DNA of 64,000 nt from Rheinheimera sp. (GCA_003482455.1 DMYW01000015.1:62001-126000); one strand, 5' to 3'. Numbered from the stretch's first letter, positions 1-8,876 are shown. Notes: generated by a model not told the origin, from the sequence alone. Program-made: numbers and translations.

Positions 1-296
1 TTATCCAGCAGCCAATCCACATGGTCGTGTTTTTGTGCGGGCGTGTCTTGTGGTAGTACTTTGAGATGTCCCGACATTCCCAAGTGGATCAAAATAGTCC
101 CTGCGGGTAACTGCACCAGCAAATACTTAGCACGGCGCTGTACAGCAAGGATAGGTTGGTCACGCAGCTGGCTAATGATCTCAGGAATAGGCCAACGCAA
201 CTGCTGGTGTCGCACTATGACTTGCAGCAAGCGGGCATTTTTTAAGTGTGGTTCTATCCCTAAACGAGAGACTTCAACCTCTGGTAATTCAGGCAT
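1..296 (-). CDS. mutM: Formamidopyrimidine-DNA glycosylase, N-terminal part (cut by window edge)
   Basis: Base-excision repair enzyme that removes 8-oxoguanine and formamidopyrimidines and cleaves the abasic site. The minus-strand frame opens with MPELPEVE, the MutM/Fpg signature; in this family Pro2 is the catalytic Schiff-base nucleophile and Glu3 the acid. The frame stays open to the left edge, giving about 98 of the usual ~270 residues, so the H2TH and zinc-finger parts lie outside. A glycine-rich stretch LIHLGMSGHL near residue 75 fits the family's conserved N-terminal domain. It lies just downstream of a small membrane protein gene on the same strand, in the usual mutM-rpmGB-radC neighbourhood of gammaproteobacteria. 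Confidence 0.95.
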   Translation of the reverse strand, partial: MPELPEVEVSRLGIEPHLKNARLLQVIVRHQQLRWPIPEIISQLRDQPILAVQRRAKYLLVQLPAGTILIHLGMSGHLKVLPQDTPAQKHDHVDWLLD

Positions 297-317
297 TCCC
301 GGCTCCTTTTGTATTCA

Positions 318-764
318 TTAACGCAATTGCACGGGGCAGAGTTGATTAATTTGACCTGCCACCAATGGATACCAATGGCCCTCGTAGTGTAAATAATCCG
401 TTTGAGTCCCTGTCCGAAGTTCGAGTTGTAAATTCGATTCCAGGCCGGTGACGACCAATTCAACCTGACAAATACTCGCGGTAATTTCTGGTTCAGGCAC
501 TTCGGCTACCAATTCGAGGCCTTGCCAGGCCTGCATCAACCCATCGATGGACACAGTGGATGCGGGTTGCCATTGCCACTGTCCGGCTACATTACTCAAT
601 TTGGCTTTTGGTAGGCGATATTCCAGATATTGTTGGTGCGGCAGAATCAGTTGTACATGTTCCGATGAGCTTTTGAGAAGGTGCGGCACTATGTAAAAAA
701 GTACAAACAAGGTCAACACACCAAACACTATGACATTGTTCCAGCCTCGGCGAGATAAACGCAC
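318..764 (-). CDS. Small single-span membrane protein of unknown function
   Basis: I do not recognise this family. A GTG at 764 is preferred as the start because AAGGAG lies six bases upstream; the frame can also be opened at ATG 800. The resulting ~148-residue protein begins with basic residues (RLSRRGW), has one hydrophobic segment at about residues 9-30 (VIVFGVLTLFVLFYIVPHLL) and then a soluble, presumably periplasmic, part with glutamine-rich and beta-type sequence and two cysteines. It ends 21 bases before the mutM start on the same strand, so it is probably co-transcribed with mutM. Topology and product are inference. Confidence 0.7.
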   Translation of the reverse strand: MRLSRRGWNNVIVFGVLTLFVLFYIVPHLLKSSSEHVQLILPHQQYLEYRLPKAKLSNVAGQWQWQPASTVSIDGLMQAWQGLELVAEVPEPEITASICQVELVVTGLESNLQLELRTGTQTDYLHYEGHWYPLVAGQINQLCPVQLR

Positions 765-875
765 AGCAATCTCCTTGCGATCATTGGTATCTGCAAACAT
801 TAAAATGACAGGATTTATACCACGTCCGATAAGCGCTTCAAGCTGCTTTGTTCAACAGCCAAATGCAAAAAAACA

Positions 876-904
876 AAAACCCGGCAGAGCCGGGTTTTTG
901 TTTT
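876..904 (-). terminator. Rho-independent terminator after rpmG
   Basis: CCCGGC at 880-885 pairs with GCCGGG at 889-894 around a three-base loop, flanked by A-runs on the left and T-runs on the right. Read on the minus strand the stem is followed by TTTTTGTTTTTTT, which fits termination of the rpmB-rpmG transcript. Confidence 0.85.
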
Positions 905-919
905 ACAGAAATCTTTCGA

Positions 920-1075
920 TTACTTGATTTTCGCTTCTTTGAAAATCACGTGCTTGCGCACTTTAGGATCGAATTTTTTGATTTCCATTTTTTCTGGCAT
1001 GGTACGCTTGTTCTTATCAGTAGTGTAGAAAAAGCCTGTACCAGCAGAAGAAACTAAACGGATTTTATCGCGCAT
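920..1075 (-). CDS. rpmG: 50S ribosomal protein L33
   Basis: Large-subunit ribosomal protein of 51 residues, the normal length for L33. The frame reads MRDKIRLVSSAGTGFFY at its start and ends KHVIFKEAKIK, both typical of gammaproteobacterial L33. No zinc-binding cysteine pairs are present, so this is the cysteine-free (zinc-independent) form. It follows rpmB by 11 bases on the minus strand and is followed by a strong terminator, so the two ribosomal genes form the classical rpmBG pair. Confidence 0.97.
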   Translation of the reverse strand: MRDKIRLVSSAGTGFFYTTDKNKRTMPEKMEIKKFDPKVRKHVIFKEAKIK

Positions 1076-1086
1076 TTGTTAATTCC

Positions 1087-1323
1087 TTAGACCTTTTGAC
1101 CGTTTGCACGCAGGTCAGCTAATACTGCATCGATACCATTTTTATCGATGATACGCATCCCTTTTGTGCTCAGACGCAGAGTCACAAAACGGTTTTCGCT
1201 TTCAACCCAGAAACGGTGAGTTTGCAGGTTAGGCAGGAAACGGCGCTTAGTAGCGTTGTTGGCGTGTGAACGACGGTTACCTACCATCGGACCTTTGCCA
1301 GTGATTTGGCACACTCTAGACAT
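1087..1323 (-). CDS. rpmB: 50S ribosomal protein L28
   Basis: Ribosomal large-subunit protein of 78 residues, the expected size. It starts MSRVCQITGKGPMVGN, which is diagnostic for L28, and contains the conserved NLQTHRFW segment. It is the first gene of the rpmB-rpmG pair. About 165 bases separate it from radC upstream on the same strand, enough for an own promoter, as usual for this locus. Confidence 0.98.
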   Translation of the reverse strand: MSRVCQITGKGPMVGNRRSHANNATKRRFLPNLQTHRFWVESENRFVTLRLSTKGMRIIDKNGIDAVLADLRANGQKV

Positions 1324-1489
1324 GTCAATGTATCTCCAAAATTACTTCAGCTCGAGCTTGTCGTTATTCTTCTGGCCAAGAAGAATACGCCGGATTTCTG
1401 AAAGGGCGCAATTTATACACGATATGCCGAAAAAACTCAAGGCTATTCTGCCTAAGTTTGGGCGAGGATCGTGAACGATCTTTCAGATC

Positions 1490-2164
1490 TTACAGCCAGC
1501 CGCGTTCTGCGAACGAGATTACCTCGGTATCGCCGACTACAAAATGATCCAATAACTTGATGTCGACCAAGGCCATAGCCTGGGTCAGGCGTTCCGTTAT
1601 CGCTCTGTCAGCGCGACTTGGCTCAGCAACTCCGGACGGATGATTGTGAGCTAGTATAACGGCGGCCGCATTATGCGCTAAAGCGCTCTGAACTACAATA
1701 CGCGGATATACCGGAGACGCATCAATCGTGCCATAAAACAGAGGTTCGGCTTTGATAAGTCGATGTTGGCTATCCAAATACAGCAACATAAATATTTCAC
1801 GTTGTTCAAAACCAAGTGAGTATTGCAGGTATTGTTTGACGCGACTGGGCTCGGTAAACACGGTTTCACGTTGCAGATTTTGATACAAACAGCGCCGACA
1901 CAATTCCAATACCGCTTGCGTTTTGACATAGCGCGCCAACCCAAGCCCTTTCTGCCGACAAAACTGCTGTCGACTGGCCGTAAACAAGCTGCGAATGCCG
2001 CCTAAATCGGCTAACAACTGCCGCGATAGGCTCACTACATCTTGGCCAGCAACGCCATGCCCTAAAAACACCGCCAGCAATTCGCTATCCGACAAGGCTT
2101 GTGCACCGAACTGTAATAATTTTTCCCGCGGTTGCTCCGCGACGGGGAACTCTCGTAGCGCCAT
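1490..2164 (-). CDS. radC: RadC family JAB1/MPN-type protein
   Basis: Member of the RadC family, 224 residues, full length. The N-terminal third has the helix-hairpin-helix-like region (SDSELLAVFLGHG), the C-terminal half the JAB1/MPN metalloprotease-like domain with HNHPSG and a downstream aspartate (PSRAD), the JAMM metal site. The name comes from a historic E. coli mutation and its role in DNA repair is unproven in the family; I make no stronger claim. It is divergent from coaBC and lies upstream of rpmB as in E. coli. Confidence 0.95.
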   Translation of the reverse strand: MALREFPVAEQPREKLLQFGAQALSDSELLAVFLGHGVAGQDVVSLSRQLLADLGGIRSLFTASRQQFCRQKGLGLARYVKTQAVLELCRRCLYQNLQRETVFTEPSRVKQYLQYSLGFEQREIFMLLYLDSQHRLIKAEPLFYGTIDASPVYPRIVVQSALAHNAAAVILAHNHPSGVAEPSRADRAITERLTQAMALVDIKLLDHFVVGDTEVISFAERGWL

Positions 2165-2226
2165 AGATTCACGTCCTTGTGTTTCGTGGTATCTTATCTG
2201 CCTTCTCTCAAGCAGACGGTTTGGTT

Positions 2227-3447
2227 ATGCACAACATCCTTGCTGGCAAAAACATACTTTTAGGGATTTGTGGCGGCATTGCCGCCTATAAAGCCGCTGA
2301 TTTAGTCCGCCGCCTCAAAGAACGCGGCGCAGACGTGCGGGTGGTGTTGACCCACGGCGGCAGCGAGTTTATTACGCCTTTAACATTACAAGCGCTATCC
2401 GGTCACCCAGTAGGTGAATCGTTATTAGACCCAGCCGCAGAAGCAGCCATGGGCCATATCGAGTTAGCGCGTTGGGCCGATTTAATCCTGGTCGCCCCTG
2501 CGACCGCCGATGTCATCGCTAAAATCGCCCACGGCCATGCCGACGATTTATTAACGACCTGCATTCTGGCATGCGCGGCACCGCTGGCCATAGCGCCAGC
2601 CATGAATCAGCAGATGTATAAAAACATAGCCACCCAAAGCAATTTGGCAACTTTAATTTCACGCAAAATTAACGTGTTTGGACCTGCCGCCGGTGAACAA
2701 GCCTGTGGCGATGTCGGTATGGGGCGAATGTTGGAACCGCTGCAACTGGTCGACGCTGTGATCAATCTTTTTGAAAAACCCAAACCGCTCAAAGGTTTAC
2801 GTTTCTGCATCACGGCAGGCCCCACGCGTGAAGCCATAGATCCTGTGCGCTATATCAGTAACCACAGTTCAGGCAAAATGGGTTACGCGCTCGCCCAAGC
2901 GGCAGCTGAATTAGGGGCTGACGTGACTCTTATTAGCGGCCCAGTGCAACTGAAAACACCACTGGGTGTCACGCGCATCGATGTGATCAGTGCCCAAGAC
3001 ATGTTCGAAGCAGTGATGCTACATGCACCACAACACGGTATTTTTATTGGCTGCGCGGCCGTTGCCGATTTTCGCATGGCGCAACTCGCCACTCAGAAAA
3101 TGAAAAAGACGGCCGAAGAAGACGGCCTGACGCTGAAGCTGGTGAAAAACCCGGACATTATTGCCAGCGTCGCCGCACTGACCAGCAACCGGCCTTTTAC
3201 TGTGGGCTTTGCCGCAGAAACCGAGCAAGTCGACAGCTACGCCAAACAAAAATTGGCGAAAAAGAACTTAGATTTAATCTGTGCCAATGACGTCTCTGAC
3301 CCAGCCGTTGGCTTTAACAGCGACGACAACGCTATGACGGTGTACAGCAAAAATGCCGAGTACCCGCTTGGCCGTCGCAGCAAAACAGAGTTGGCCAGTG
3401 CCCTGATTTCATTAATTGTCGAGCATTATCATGAAACAAAACATTGA
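2227..3447 (+). CDS. coaBC: Bifunctional phosphopantothenoylcysteine decarboxylase / phosphopantothenate-cysteine ligase
   Basis: Coenzyme A synthesis: the CoaB part joins cysteine to 4'-phosphopantothenate with CTP, the N-terminal CoaC flavoprotein decarboxylates the product. ATG 2227 is chosen because the protein then starts MHNILAGKNILLG like its relatives; an upstream in-frame ATG exists at 2179. About 406 residues, normal length. CoaC shows the FMN-binding GICGGIAAYK start, PAMNQQMY and the ACGDVGMGRM active-site cysteine loop; CoaB shows ITAGPTREAIDPVR and the SGKMGYALA nucleotide motif. It overlaps dut by 17 bases, suggesting one transcript coaBC-dut-slmA. Confidence 0.96.
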   Translation: MHNILAGKNILLGICGGIAAYKAADLVRRLKERGADVRVVLTHGGSEFITPLTLQALSGHPVGESLLDPAAEAAMGHIELARWADLILVAPATADVIAKIAHGHADDLLTTCILACAAPLAIAPAMNQQMYKNIATQSNLATLISRKINVFGPAAGEQACGDVGMGRMLEPLQLVDAVINLFEKPKPLKGLRFCITAGPTREAIDPVRYISNHSSGKMGYALAQAAAELGADVTLISGPVQLKTPLGVTRIDVISAQDMFEAVMLHAPQHGIFIGCAAVADFRMAQLATQKMKKTAEEDGLTLKLVKNPDIIASVAALTSNRPFTVGFAAETEQVDSYAKQKLAKKNLDLICANDVSDPAVGFNSDDNAMTVYSKNAEYPLGRRSKTELASALISLIVEHYHETKH

Positions 3448-3889
3448 GTTAAAAATTCTAGACCCACGCATTGGCACTGAATATCCCCTGCCTGAATACG
3501 CCACGCCAGGCTCTGCTGGTTTGGATTTACGCGCGCTGCTCGATGAGCCGCTGACGCTGCAACCTGGGCAAACCGTGTTGATCCCAACGGGTATCGCCAT
3601 TCATATCGGTGATGCGAACTTGTGTGCAACCATTCTGCCGCGCTCAGGCATGGGCCATAAACACGGTATCGTGCTGGGGAACTTAGTTGGGTTGATTGAC
3701 TCGGATTATCAAGGCCAGCTGATGGTGTCTACCTGGAACCGTGGTCAAAGCGACTTTACGATTCAGCCAGGCGATCGCATCGCGCAGCTGGTGTTTATGC
3801 CGGTTGTGCAAGCGCAATTCTCGATTGTGCAGGATTTTGATGCCTCTGCACGTGGCGAAGGTGGTTTCGGTCACTCAGGTCGTCAATAA
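3431..3889 (+). CDS. dut: Deoxyuridine 5'-triphosphate nucleotidohydrolase (dUTPase)
   Basis: Hydrolyses dUTP to dUMP and pyrophosphate, keeping uracil out of DNA and supplying the dTMP pathway. ATG 3431 gives 152 residues, the standard homotrimeric dUTPase length, starting MKQNIELKILDPR. The conserved motifs are visible in order: PGSAGLDLRA, PRSGMGHKHG, GNLVGLIDSDYQG, GDRIAQLVF, and the C-terminal glycine-rich arm RGEGGFGHSG. The start lies inside the end of coaBC, pointing to translational coupling, and slmA follows after six bases. Confidence 0.97.
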   Translation: MKQNIELKILDPRIGTEYPLPEYATPGSAGLDLRALLDEPLTLQPGQTVLIPTGIAIHIGDANLCATILPRSGMGHKHGIVLGNLVGLIDSDYQGQLMVSTWNRGQSDFTIQPGDRIAQLVFMPVVQAQFSIVQDFDASARGEGGFGHSGRQ

Positions 3890-3895
3890 GCCTTG

Positions 3896-4504
3896 ATGAC
3901 TCACGCGCGTCCGACCAATCGCAAACAAGAGATCCTGCAGGCGCTCGCCGTCATGTTGGAGAAAAACCCAGGTCAGCGCATAACAACTGCGGCGCTGGCC
4001 GAGCGAGTCGGTGTCTCCGAAGCCGCGCTTTACCGACATTTTCCGAGTAAAGCGCGGATGTTCGAAGGCCTCATCGAATTTATCGAAGAAAGCCTACAAA
4101 AAACCATTTTCGATATTCTGCAAAAACATAAACAAACCGAACATCGCGTGCAACTGATTGTGCAGATGTTGTTGCTATTTGCCGAGAAAAACCCAGGAAT
4201 GTGCAGGCTTCTAACCGGCGAAGCGCTGCAAGGTGAACAAGAGCGTCTACGAGAACGCATCGCGTTGTTGTTTGACAAACTCGAGCAACAGCTTAAACAG
4301 TGTTTGCGCGAACGCCGTTTACGTGAAGGCAAGCCACTGGGCGGCGACGAAGCGGCGCTGGCGAGCTTATTGCTCGCTACCGTCGAAGGGAAAATCCATC
4401 AGTTTGTCCGCTCCGGCTTTGTCAAATCGCCTTATGCCGACTTTCGTAATCAATGGGAAATGTTACGCCACGGTTTATTTGGTGTGCATCAATCATTGCC
4501 TTAG
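3896..4504 (+). CDS. slmA: Nucleoid occlusion factor SlmA
   Basis: TetR-family DNA-binding protein which, in its known relatives, binds dispersed sites on the chromosome and blocks FtsZ assembly over the nucleoid. About 202 residues. The N-terminal helix-turn-helix is clear (RITTAALAERVGVSEAALYRHF, then PSKARMFEGLI), and the C-terminal part matches SlmA rather than a ligand-responsive TetR. A TTG at 3893 directly precedes ATG 3896 in frame; ATG is preferred. Its position next to dut and before pyrE is the conserved slmA context. Confidence 0.94.
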   Translation: MTHARPTNRKQEILQALAVMLEKNPGQRITTAALAERVGVSEAALYRHFPSKARMFEGLIEFIEESLQKTIFDILQKHKQTEHRVQLIVQMLLLFAEKNPGMCRLLTGEALQGEQERLRERIALLFDKLEQQLKQCLRERRLREGKPLGGDEAALASLLLATVEGKIHQFVRSGFVKSPYADFRNQWEMLRHGLFGVHQSLP

Positions 4505-4554
4505 TGGCTTTGATAGCGCACACTCGCCATATTCTACCTTTATAAGGATATTCT

Positions 4555-5805
4555 ATGCGCCTCTCGCATCTGCTTGTTTGTATGGGCCTTGCCACAACCT
4601 TGGTTGCTTGTACGTCAACTCCAAAACCATCGATGACCCCGCAGCAATTAACCGCTAACCGGCCACTGGATGAACAAGTTCTTGATAACTTGGCAAAACG
4701 TTTAGCGCTCCCTGCCGCGACGGGAGATCAAGAATCTCAGTTCTTGGTGGCAGGTTTGTACTTCATTAGTCGATCTCAAGAGCAACGCAAACAAGCACTC
4801 CCTTGGTTAATCAAGCTGGAAAAAGAAAACAATGTGACAGCGACGCGTGCCCTCGTCCGCATGGAATTGGAAGGCTCTGGCGGTTATATATCACTTGAAC
4901 GTTACAACAAGCATAAAGCGTTAATGGCAAAAGAAGCTCCCGAACTGCTGGAAACCATTGCAGAATTGACCAAATTCGATGATGCGCTGCGAGTAACGCA
5001 CAAAGCCGAAATGCAGCGCTTAGTGGATACTCATGCGCCTTTGTGTGAGCAGCCACTGAAAGATTTTAATTCCAAATTACCCGACGATTTGCGCGCCACA
5101 CTCACGGTTAGCTATTTGCGCTCATGTTTAATTAAGTACTCAGACAAAAACTCCACCGCGCGCTACGCTGCTGTGGCCGAGATCACCGATTTATTCTGCA
5201 AAATGCGCAATCCAAACAAACCTTGTTCTGCGCAAGGATATCGAGTGCTCGCCAAACCGACGTTGACCCCTGAAGACTTCAAAGCAGTGAGTTATGCGGT
5301 CGGTGAAATATTGTCGCAGAACGATGATTATCTGGAATATCAATCGCATTCTTTGGGTGAAGATTTTAAATCATCGACTAAAGCAGTGTTCAAACGCATC
5401 GCTGAATTAAAAGATGCCAAAAATTACACCGCAGCCATTAAGGAAGCCGAAACATTAAAGGCCACCAAGTTGCCACCACTTGATGCTGCGATGACCGACT
5501 TTATGTTGGCAACCTTGATGGCTCTGCGTGAAGACAAAGCCGATGTGCCTCAAATAATCGCCTTATATCAAGCACTACAGACCAACGAATGGTTGTCATC
5601 AAAAGCGCGTTGGGCAGGCTTTATGGCGATGCAGGAAGTCCTGATTAAGGCCGGTCGTTACCAAGAAATGCTGCAATCATCCACGCAGCTGATTGTGAAA
5701 AACCAAGGGCCGATTGAGATGTTACCACCGACATTTGTGTCTGAATTCAAGCGTTTAACAACACCTGTACCGCCAGCGGTCCCTGCGATTACCACAGCGC
5801 AATAA
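4555..5805 (+). CDS. Predicted outer-membrane/periplasmic lipoprotein, unknown function
   Basis: A 416-residue protein with a lipoprotein signal peptide: hydrophobic core in the first 18 residues and a lipobox LVAC with the acceptor cysteine at residue 19. An AAGGAT box lies about eight bases before the ATG. The rest is alpha-helical and rich in Leu/Ala/Lys pairs, suggestive of a helical-repeat (TPR-like) solenoid, but no clear repeat consensus was established. It ends in a short proline-rich tail. It is preceded by slmA (50 bases) and followed by a terminator shared with dgkA. Function unknown. Confidence 0.8.
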   Translation: MRLSHLLVCMGLATTLVACTSTPKPSMTPQQLTANRPLDEQVLDNLAKRLALPAATGDQESQFLVAGLYFISRSQEQRKQALPWLIKLEKENNVTATRALVRMELEGSGGYISLERYNKHKALMAKEAPELLETIAELTKFDDALRVTHKAEMQRLVDTHAPLCEQPLKDFNSKLPDDLRATLTVSYLRSCLIKYSDKNSTARYAAVAEITDLFCKMRNPNKPCSAQGYRVLAKPTLTPEDFKAVSYAVGEILSQNDDYLEYQSHSLGEDFKSSTKAVFKRIAELKDAKNYTAAIKEAETLKATKLPPLDAAMTDFMLATLMALREDKADVPQIIALYQALQTNEWLSSKARWAGFMAMQEVLIKAGRYQEMLQSSTQLIVKNQGPIEMLPPTFVSEFKRLTTPVPPAVPAITTAQ

Positions 5806-5825
5806 AACCAATTGTCGTGGCAATA

Positions 5826-5856
5826 AAAAAGCCTGCATCATGCAGGCTTTTTTATT
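5826..5856. terminator. Bidirectional Rho-independent terminator
   Basis: GCCTGCA at 5831-5837 pairs with TGCAGGC at 5841-5847, preceded by AAAAAA and followed by TTTTTTATTT. The stem lies between the convergent lipoprotein and dgkA genes and has a T-run in both reading directions. Confidence 0.85.
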
Positions 5857-5868
5857 TAAAACAACAAT

Positions 5869-6246
5869 TTAGACAAGGAGCTTATTGTAAATCGCCACAC
5901 CCCAGACCAAGCCGACAATCAACAAGCTAAAGGTCACAGCGGCAGAGCCCATATCTTTGGCGCGGCCCGATAACTCATGGCGCTCCAAACTGACTCGATC
6001 CGTCAAAGCTTCAATGGCGGAGTTTAACAACTCAACAATCATCACCAAAAACAAGGTGCCAACCAACAAAGCCCAATGCTCAGTCGAACTTGCTAAATAG
6101 AACGAAAAAGGGAACATCAACATCGCCAGCATAGCTTCTTGACGAAATGCCGCTTCAAAACGCCAGGCGGCAACCAGGCCCTTGCGAGAACATTCGGTCG
6201 CTTTGAAAATACGGGCGATGCCGCCACCGTTGGGTTTATTGATCAC
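5869..6246 (-). CDS. dgkA: Diacylglycerol kinase, integral membrane type
   Basis: Inner-membrane kinase that phosphorylates diacylglycerol (recycled from membrane-derived oligosaccharide or LPS modification) to phosphatidate. GTG 6246 is chosen as start because GGAGT sits six bases upstream and it gives 125 residues, close to the ~122 of known DgkA; an ATG at 6312 would add an unlikely 22-residue extension. Three hydrophobic segments (about residues 30-50, 55-75 and 98-120) and the signature VELLNSAIEALTDR with the catalytic glutamate are present. It is the last gene of the minus-strand set behind pyrE. Confidence 0.93.
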   Translation of the reverse strand: MINKPNGGGIARIFKATECSRKGLVAAWRFEAAFRQEAMLAMLMFPFSFYLASSTEHWALLVGTLFLVMIVELLNSAIEALTDRVSLERHELSGRAKDMGSAAVTFSLLIVGLVWGVAIYNKLLV

Positions 6247-6292
6247 GTTGTACTCCGAAAACTGTTCTGAAAAACCAGTGCATTCAATTTGA

Positions 6293-6320
6293 TAGATAAA
6301 GGGCCAGTGCAACTGGCCCC
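6293..6320 (-). terminator. Possible weak terminator behind pyrE
   Basis: A perfect 8-base stem, GGGCCAGT at 6301-6308 and ACTGGCCC at 6312-6319, with a three-base loop. On the minus strand it is followed only by TTTATCTATC, a weak T-run, so it may only partly separate pyrE from dgkA. Confidence 0.35.
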
Positions 6321-6388
6321 AACGATACTGGCAGCTTAGCCTGAAGGAAGGCTTAACTCAACGCTCAAGCCTCCTCGTCAAAACCCTC

Positions 6389-7033
6389 TTACGCCACGCC
6401 ATACTGAGCGCGATATGCGCGTACTGCATCCAGATGCTCAGCCAGTTCTGGCTTACCTTCCAAATAACTGATCAAGTCTTTTAAACCGATAATTGACACG
6501 ACTTTAGTGCCAAAATCACGTTCAACTTCTTGTATGGCAGACAGTTCGCCTTGGCCTCGTTCTTGGCGATCCAGCGCGATTAACACGCCCGCCAATTCGG
6601 CACCTTGTGCCTTGATGATTTCCATCGACTCGCGAATAGCGGTGCCTGCCGTGATCACGTCATCCACCAGCATAATGCGGCCTTTGAGTGGCGAGCCCAC
6701 TAAACTGCCACCTTCGCCGTGGGTTTTGGCTTCTTTGCGGTTAAAACAATAGGGCACATCATGATTGTGATGTTCCGCCAGCGCCACCGCTGTAGTGGTC
6801 GCGATCGGAATACCTTTGTAGGCTGGGCCAAACAATACGTCAAAGGCAATACCGGCGTCGGTCAATGCCGCCGCGTAAAAACGTCCCAGTTTGGCCAAGT
6901 CGCCGCCTGTGTTGAACAAGCCGGCATTAAAAAAATATGGGCTGGTGCGACCTGATTTTAACGTGAAGGAACCAAACTTCAGCACCTGACGTGACAGGGC
7001 AAATTCGATAAATTCTTGTTGAAACGCTTTCAT
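6389..7033 (-). CDS. pyrE: Orotate phosphoribosyltransferase
   Basis: De novo pyrimidine synthesis: joins orotate to PRPP to give OMP. 214 residues, standard length. The PRPP-binding signature IMLVDDVITAGTA and the conserved GPAYKGIPIA and FNRKEAKTHGEGG segments (the catalytic flexible loop) are all present. It lies eight bases behind rph on the minus strand, the same rph-pyrE operon as in E. coli. In E. coli a leader peptide-type attenuator precedes pyrE; with eight bases of spacing no such structure fits here. Confidence 0.97.
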   Translation of the reverse strand: MKAFQQEFIEFALSRQVLKFGSFTLKSGRTSPYFFNAGLFNTGGDLAKLGRFYAAALTDAGIAFDVLFGPAYKGIPIATTTAVALAEHHNHDVPYCFNRKEAKTHGEGGSLVGSPLKGRIMLVDDVITAGTAIRESMEIIKAQGAELAGVLIALDRQERGQGELSAIQEVERDFGTKVVSIIGLKDLISYLEGKPELAEHLDAVRAYRAQYGVA

Positions 7034-7041
7034 TTAAAACC

Positions 7042-7755
7042 TCAGGCTAACACTTTCTTTTGTTCATCAATGATTTCACGAATAGCTGCTTTGGCGAGAC
7101 CAAGCATGTCGTTCATTTCGTCAAAGCTAAATGGCTCGGCTTCAGCCGTGCCTTGAATTTCAATGATTTTGCCAGTTTCGGTCATCACTACGTTCATGTC
7201 GGTGTCAGCAGCCGAGTCTTCGACATATTCCAAATCGGCAATGGCTTCACCTTGGTAAATGCCGACAGACACAGCAGCAACCATGTATTTTAATGGGTTG
7301 GTTTTGATGAGCCCTTTGGCGCGCATACCGTTTAATGCATCACACAAGGCTACACAAGCGCCAGTAATGGCAGCGGTGCGCGTGCCGCCATCGGCTTGGA
7401 TCACGTCGCAGTCAAAGGTAATGGTGTTTTCACCCAGCAGCGTTAAATCCACGGCAGCGCGCAGTGCGCGACCAATTAAACGTTGAATTTCCATAGTACG
7501 ACCGGCTTGTTTGCCACGTGCCGCTTCACGGTCGTTTCGGGTGTGGGTTGCACGTGGCAACATGCCGTATTCGGCGGTGATCCAGCCTTTGCCTTGGCCT
7601 TTCATGAAACGAGGAACGCCCTCTTCCACAGACGCAGTACAAATCACTTTGGTGTTACCGAACTCTACCAACACAGAGCCTTCGGCGTGCGCAGTAAAAT
7701 GACGAGTGAAGCTGATCGGACGGATCTGACTGGCGGTTCTGCCGCTTGGACGCAT
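7042..7755 (-). CDS. rph: Ribonuclease PH
   Basis: Phosphorolytic 3'-5' exoribonuclease that trims tRNA 3' ends. ATG 7755 is chosen because GAGGT precedes it and the product then begins MRPSGRTASQIRP, the family's normal start; the frame extends upstream to 7800 without support. 237 residues, full length. The core motifs VEEGVPRFMKG, TAEYGMLPRATHTRN, and DCDVIQADGGTRTA (catalytic/phosphate region) are intact, and the C-terminus is complete, unlike the frameshifted rph of E. coli K-12. Divergent from yicC. Confidence 0.97.
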   Translation of the reverse strand: MRPSGRTASQIRPISFTRHFTAHAEGSVLVEFGNTKVICTASVEEGVPRFMKGQGKGWITAEYGMLPRATHTRNDREAARGKQAGRTMEIQRLIGRALRAAVDLTLLGENTITFDCDVIQADGGTRTAAITGACVALCDALNGMRAKGLIKTNPLKYMVAAVSVGIYQGEAIADLEYVEDSAADTDMNVVMTETGKIIEIQGTAEAEPFSFDEMNDMLGLAKAAIREIIDEQKKVLA

Positions 7756-7996
7756 GGTGACCTCGATGAATGCTCGGTGGTTAAATCGAATTTTCGACAA
7801 AAGAATCGTCGATTATAGGGCTTTTTTGTCCTTGGTGTCACGCCACGAGCGGACGCATCACCTAACCATCGACCAAAGCCGTCACTGTCCGCCCTGCGGT
7901 TTACACCATGAGCAGATATCGCCAAGCTGAATGCTTGTGGTTATACTCGATCGTTTCTGCCACTGTTGGCACCGTATTTTTGATTGGGATATCACT

Positions 7997-8857
7997 ATGA
8001 TCCACAGCATGACCTCTTTTGCTCGCCACGAAGTTAAAGCCGATTGGGGCAACGCCGTGTGGGAGATCCGCTCGGTCAATCAACGTTATCTAGAAACCTA
8101 TTTCCGCCTGCCAGAACAATTCCGTGGCCTTGAAAGCATACTGCGTGACAAGCTGCGCCAAAGCATGCAACGCGGCAAAGTCGAAGTGATGCTGCGTTAC
8201 AGCGCCGCGCAACAAACTGGCGATTTGGCCATCAACGACACCTTTGCCGCCCAATTGATGAAAGCAGCGTCTACTCTTGCCGCGCAAAACCCGCAAGCCC
8301 AATTAAACGTGGTGGATATTCTGCGCTGGCCAGGCGTAATTGAAGCGCAAGAAGAAGATTTAGACGCCGTGCAAGCACAACTGCTGGCTGGTTTTGATGT
8401 CGCCATCAAAGACTTTTTAGCCGGTCGTGGCCGTGAAGGCGCGCAAATCGAGCAACTGATCCGCGACCGTTTAGACCAAATTTCGACCCATGTCGCCAAC
8501 TTACGGCAACATTTGCCGCAAGCGCTGCAATGGCAACGCGACAAGCTCGTCAGCCGCTTAGCGGAAATGAAAGCTGACATGGACCAAAATCGCCTCGAGC
8601 AAGAAATGGTGTTTTTGGCGCAAAAATCCGACGTGGCCGAAGAACTCGACCGCCTCGATGCGCACATCAAAGAAACCCGCCATCACTTAAAACAAGGCGG
8701 CGCCATCGGCAGACGCCTGGACTTTATGATGCAAGAGTTCAACCGCGAATCGAACACCTTGTCGTCCAAAGCGATTTCTACCGAAATCACCAATACGGCG
8801 GTGGAATTAAAAGTGCTTATTGAGCAGATGCGCGAGCAGATCCAGAATATTGAATAA
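7997..8857 (+). CDS. yicC: YicC/YloC family endoribonuclease
   Basis: Member of the YicC family, described as an endoribonuclease involved in small-RNA decay in enterobacteria. ATG 7997 gives MIHSMTSFARHEVK, the family's usual start, and 286 residues; the frame extends upstream to 7931 without homology. The N-terminal EIRSVNQRYLET and the C-terminal NTLSSKAISTEIT region with the conserved glutamates are present. It is the head of its own transcript, divergent from rph, with a strong terminator immediately downstream. Confidence 0.93.
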   Translation: MIHSMTSFARHEVKADWGNAVWEIRSVNQRYLETYFRLPEQFRGLESILRDKLRQSMQRGKVEVMLRYSAAQQTGDLAINDTFAAQLMKAASTLAAQNPQAQLNVVDILRWPGVIEAQEEDLDAVQAQLLAGFDVAIKDFLAGRGREGAQIEQLIRDRLDQISTHVANLRQHLPQALQWQRDKLVSRLAEMKADMDQNRLEQEMVFLAQKSDVAEELDRLDAHIKETRHHLKQGGAIGRRLDFMMQEFNRESNTLSSKAISTEITNTAVELKVLIEQMREQIQNIE

Positions 8858-8876
8858 TCGTCCCCATCTGAAAGGA

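Noticed and set aside
43..321. 92-residue plus-strand ORF at the left edge
   Set aside because: It is the antisense shadow of mutM, whose frame shows the MPELPEVE signature.
6247..6312. ATG 6312 start for dgkA
   Set aside because: It adds 22 residues not seen in DgkA; GTG 6246 has an optimal ribosome site.
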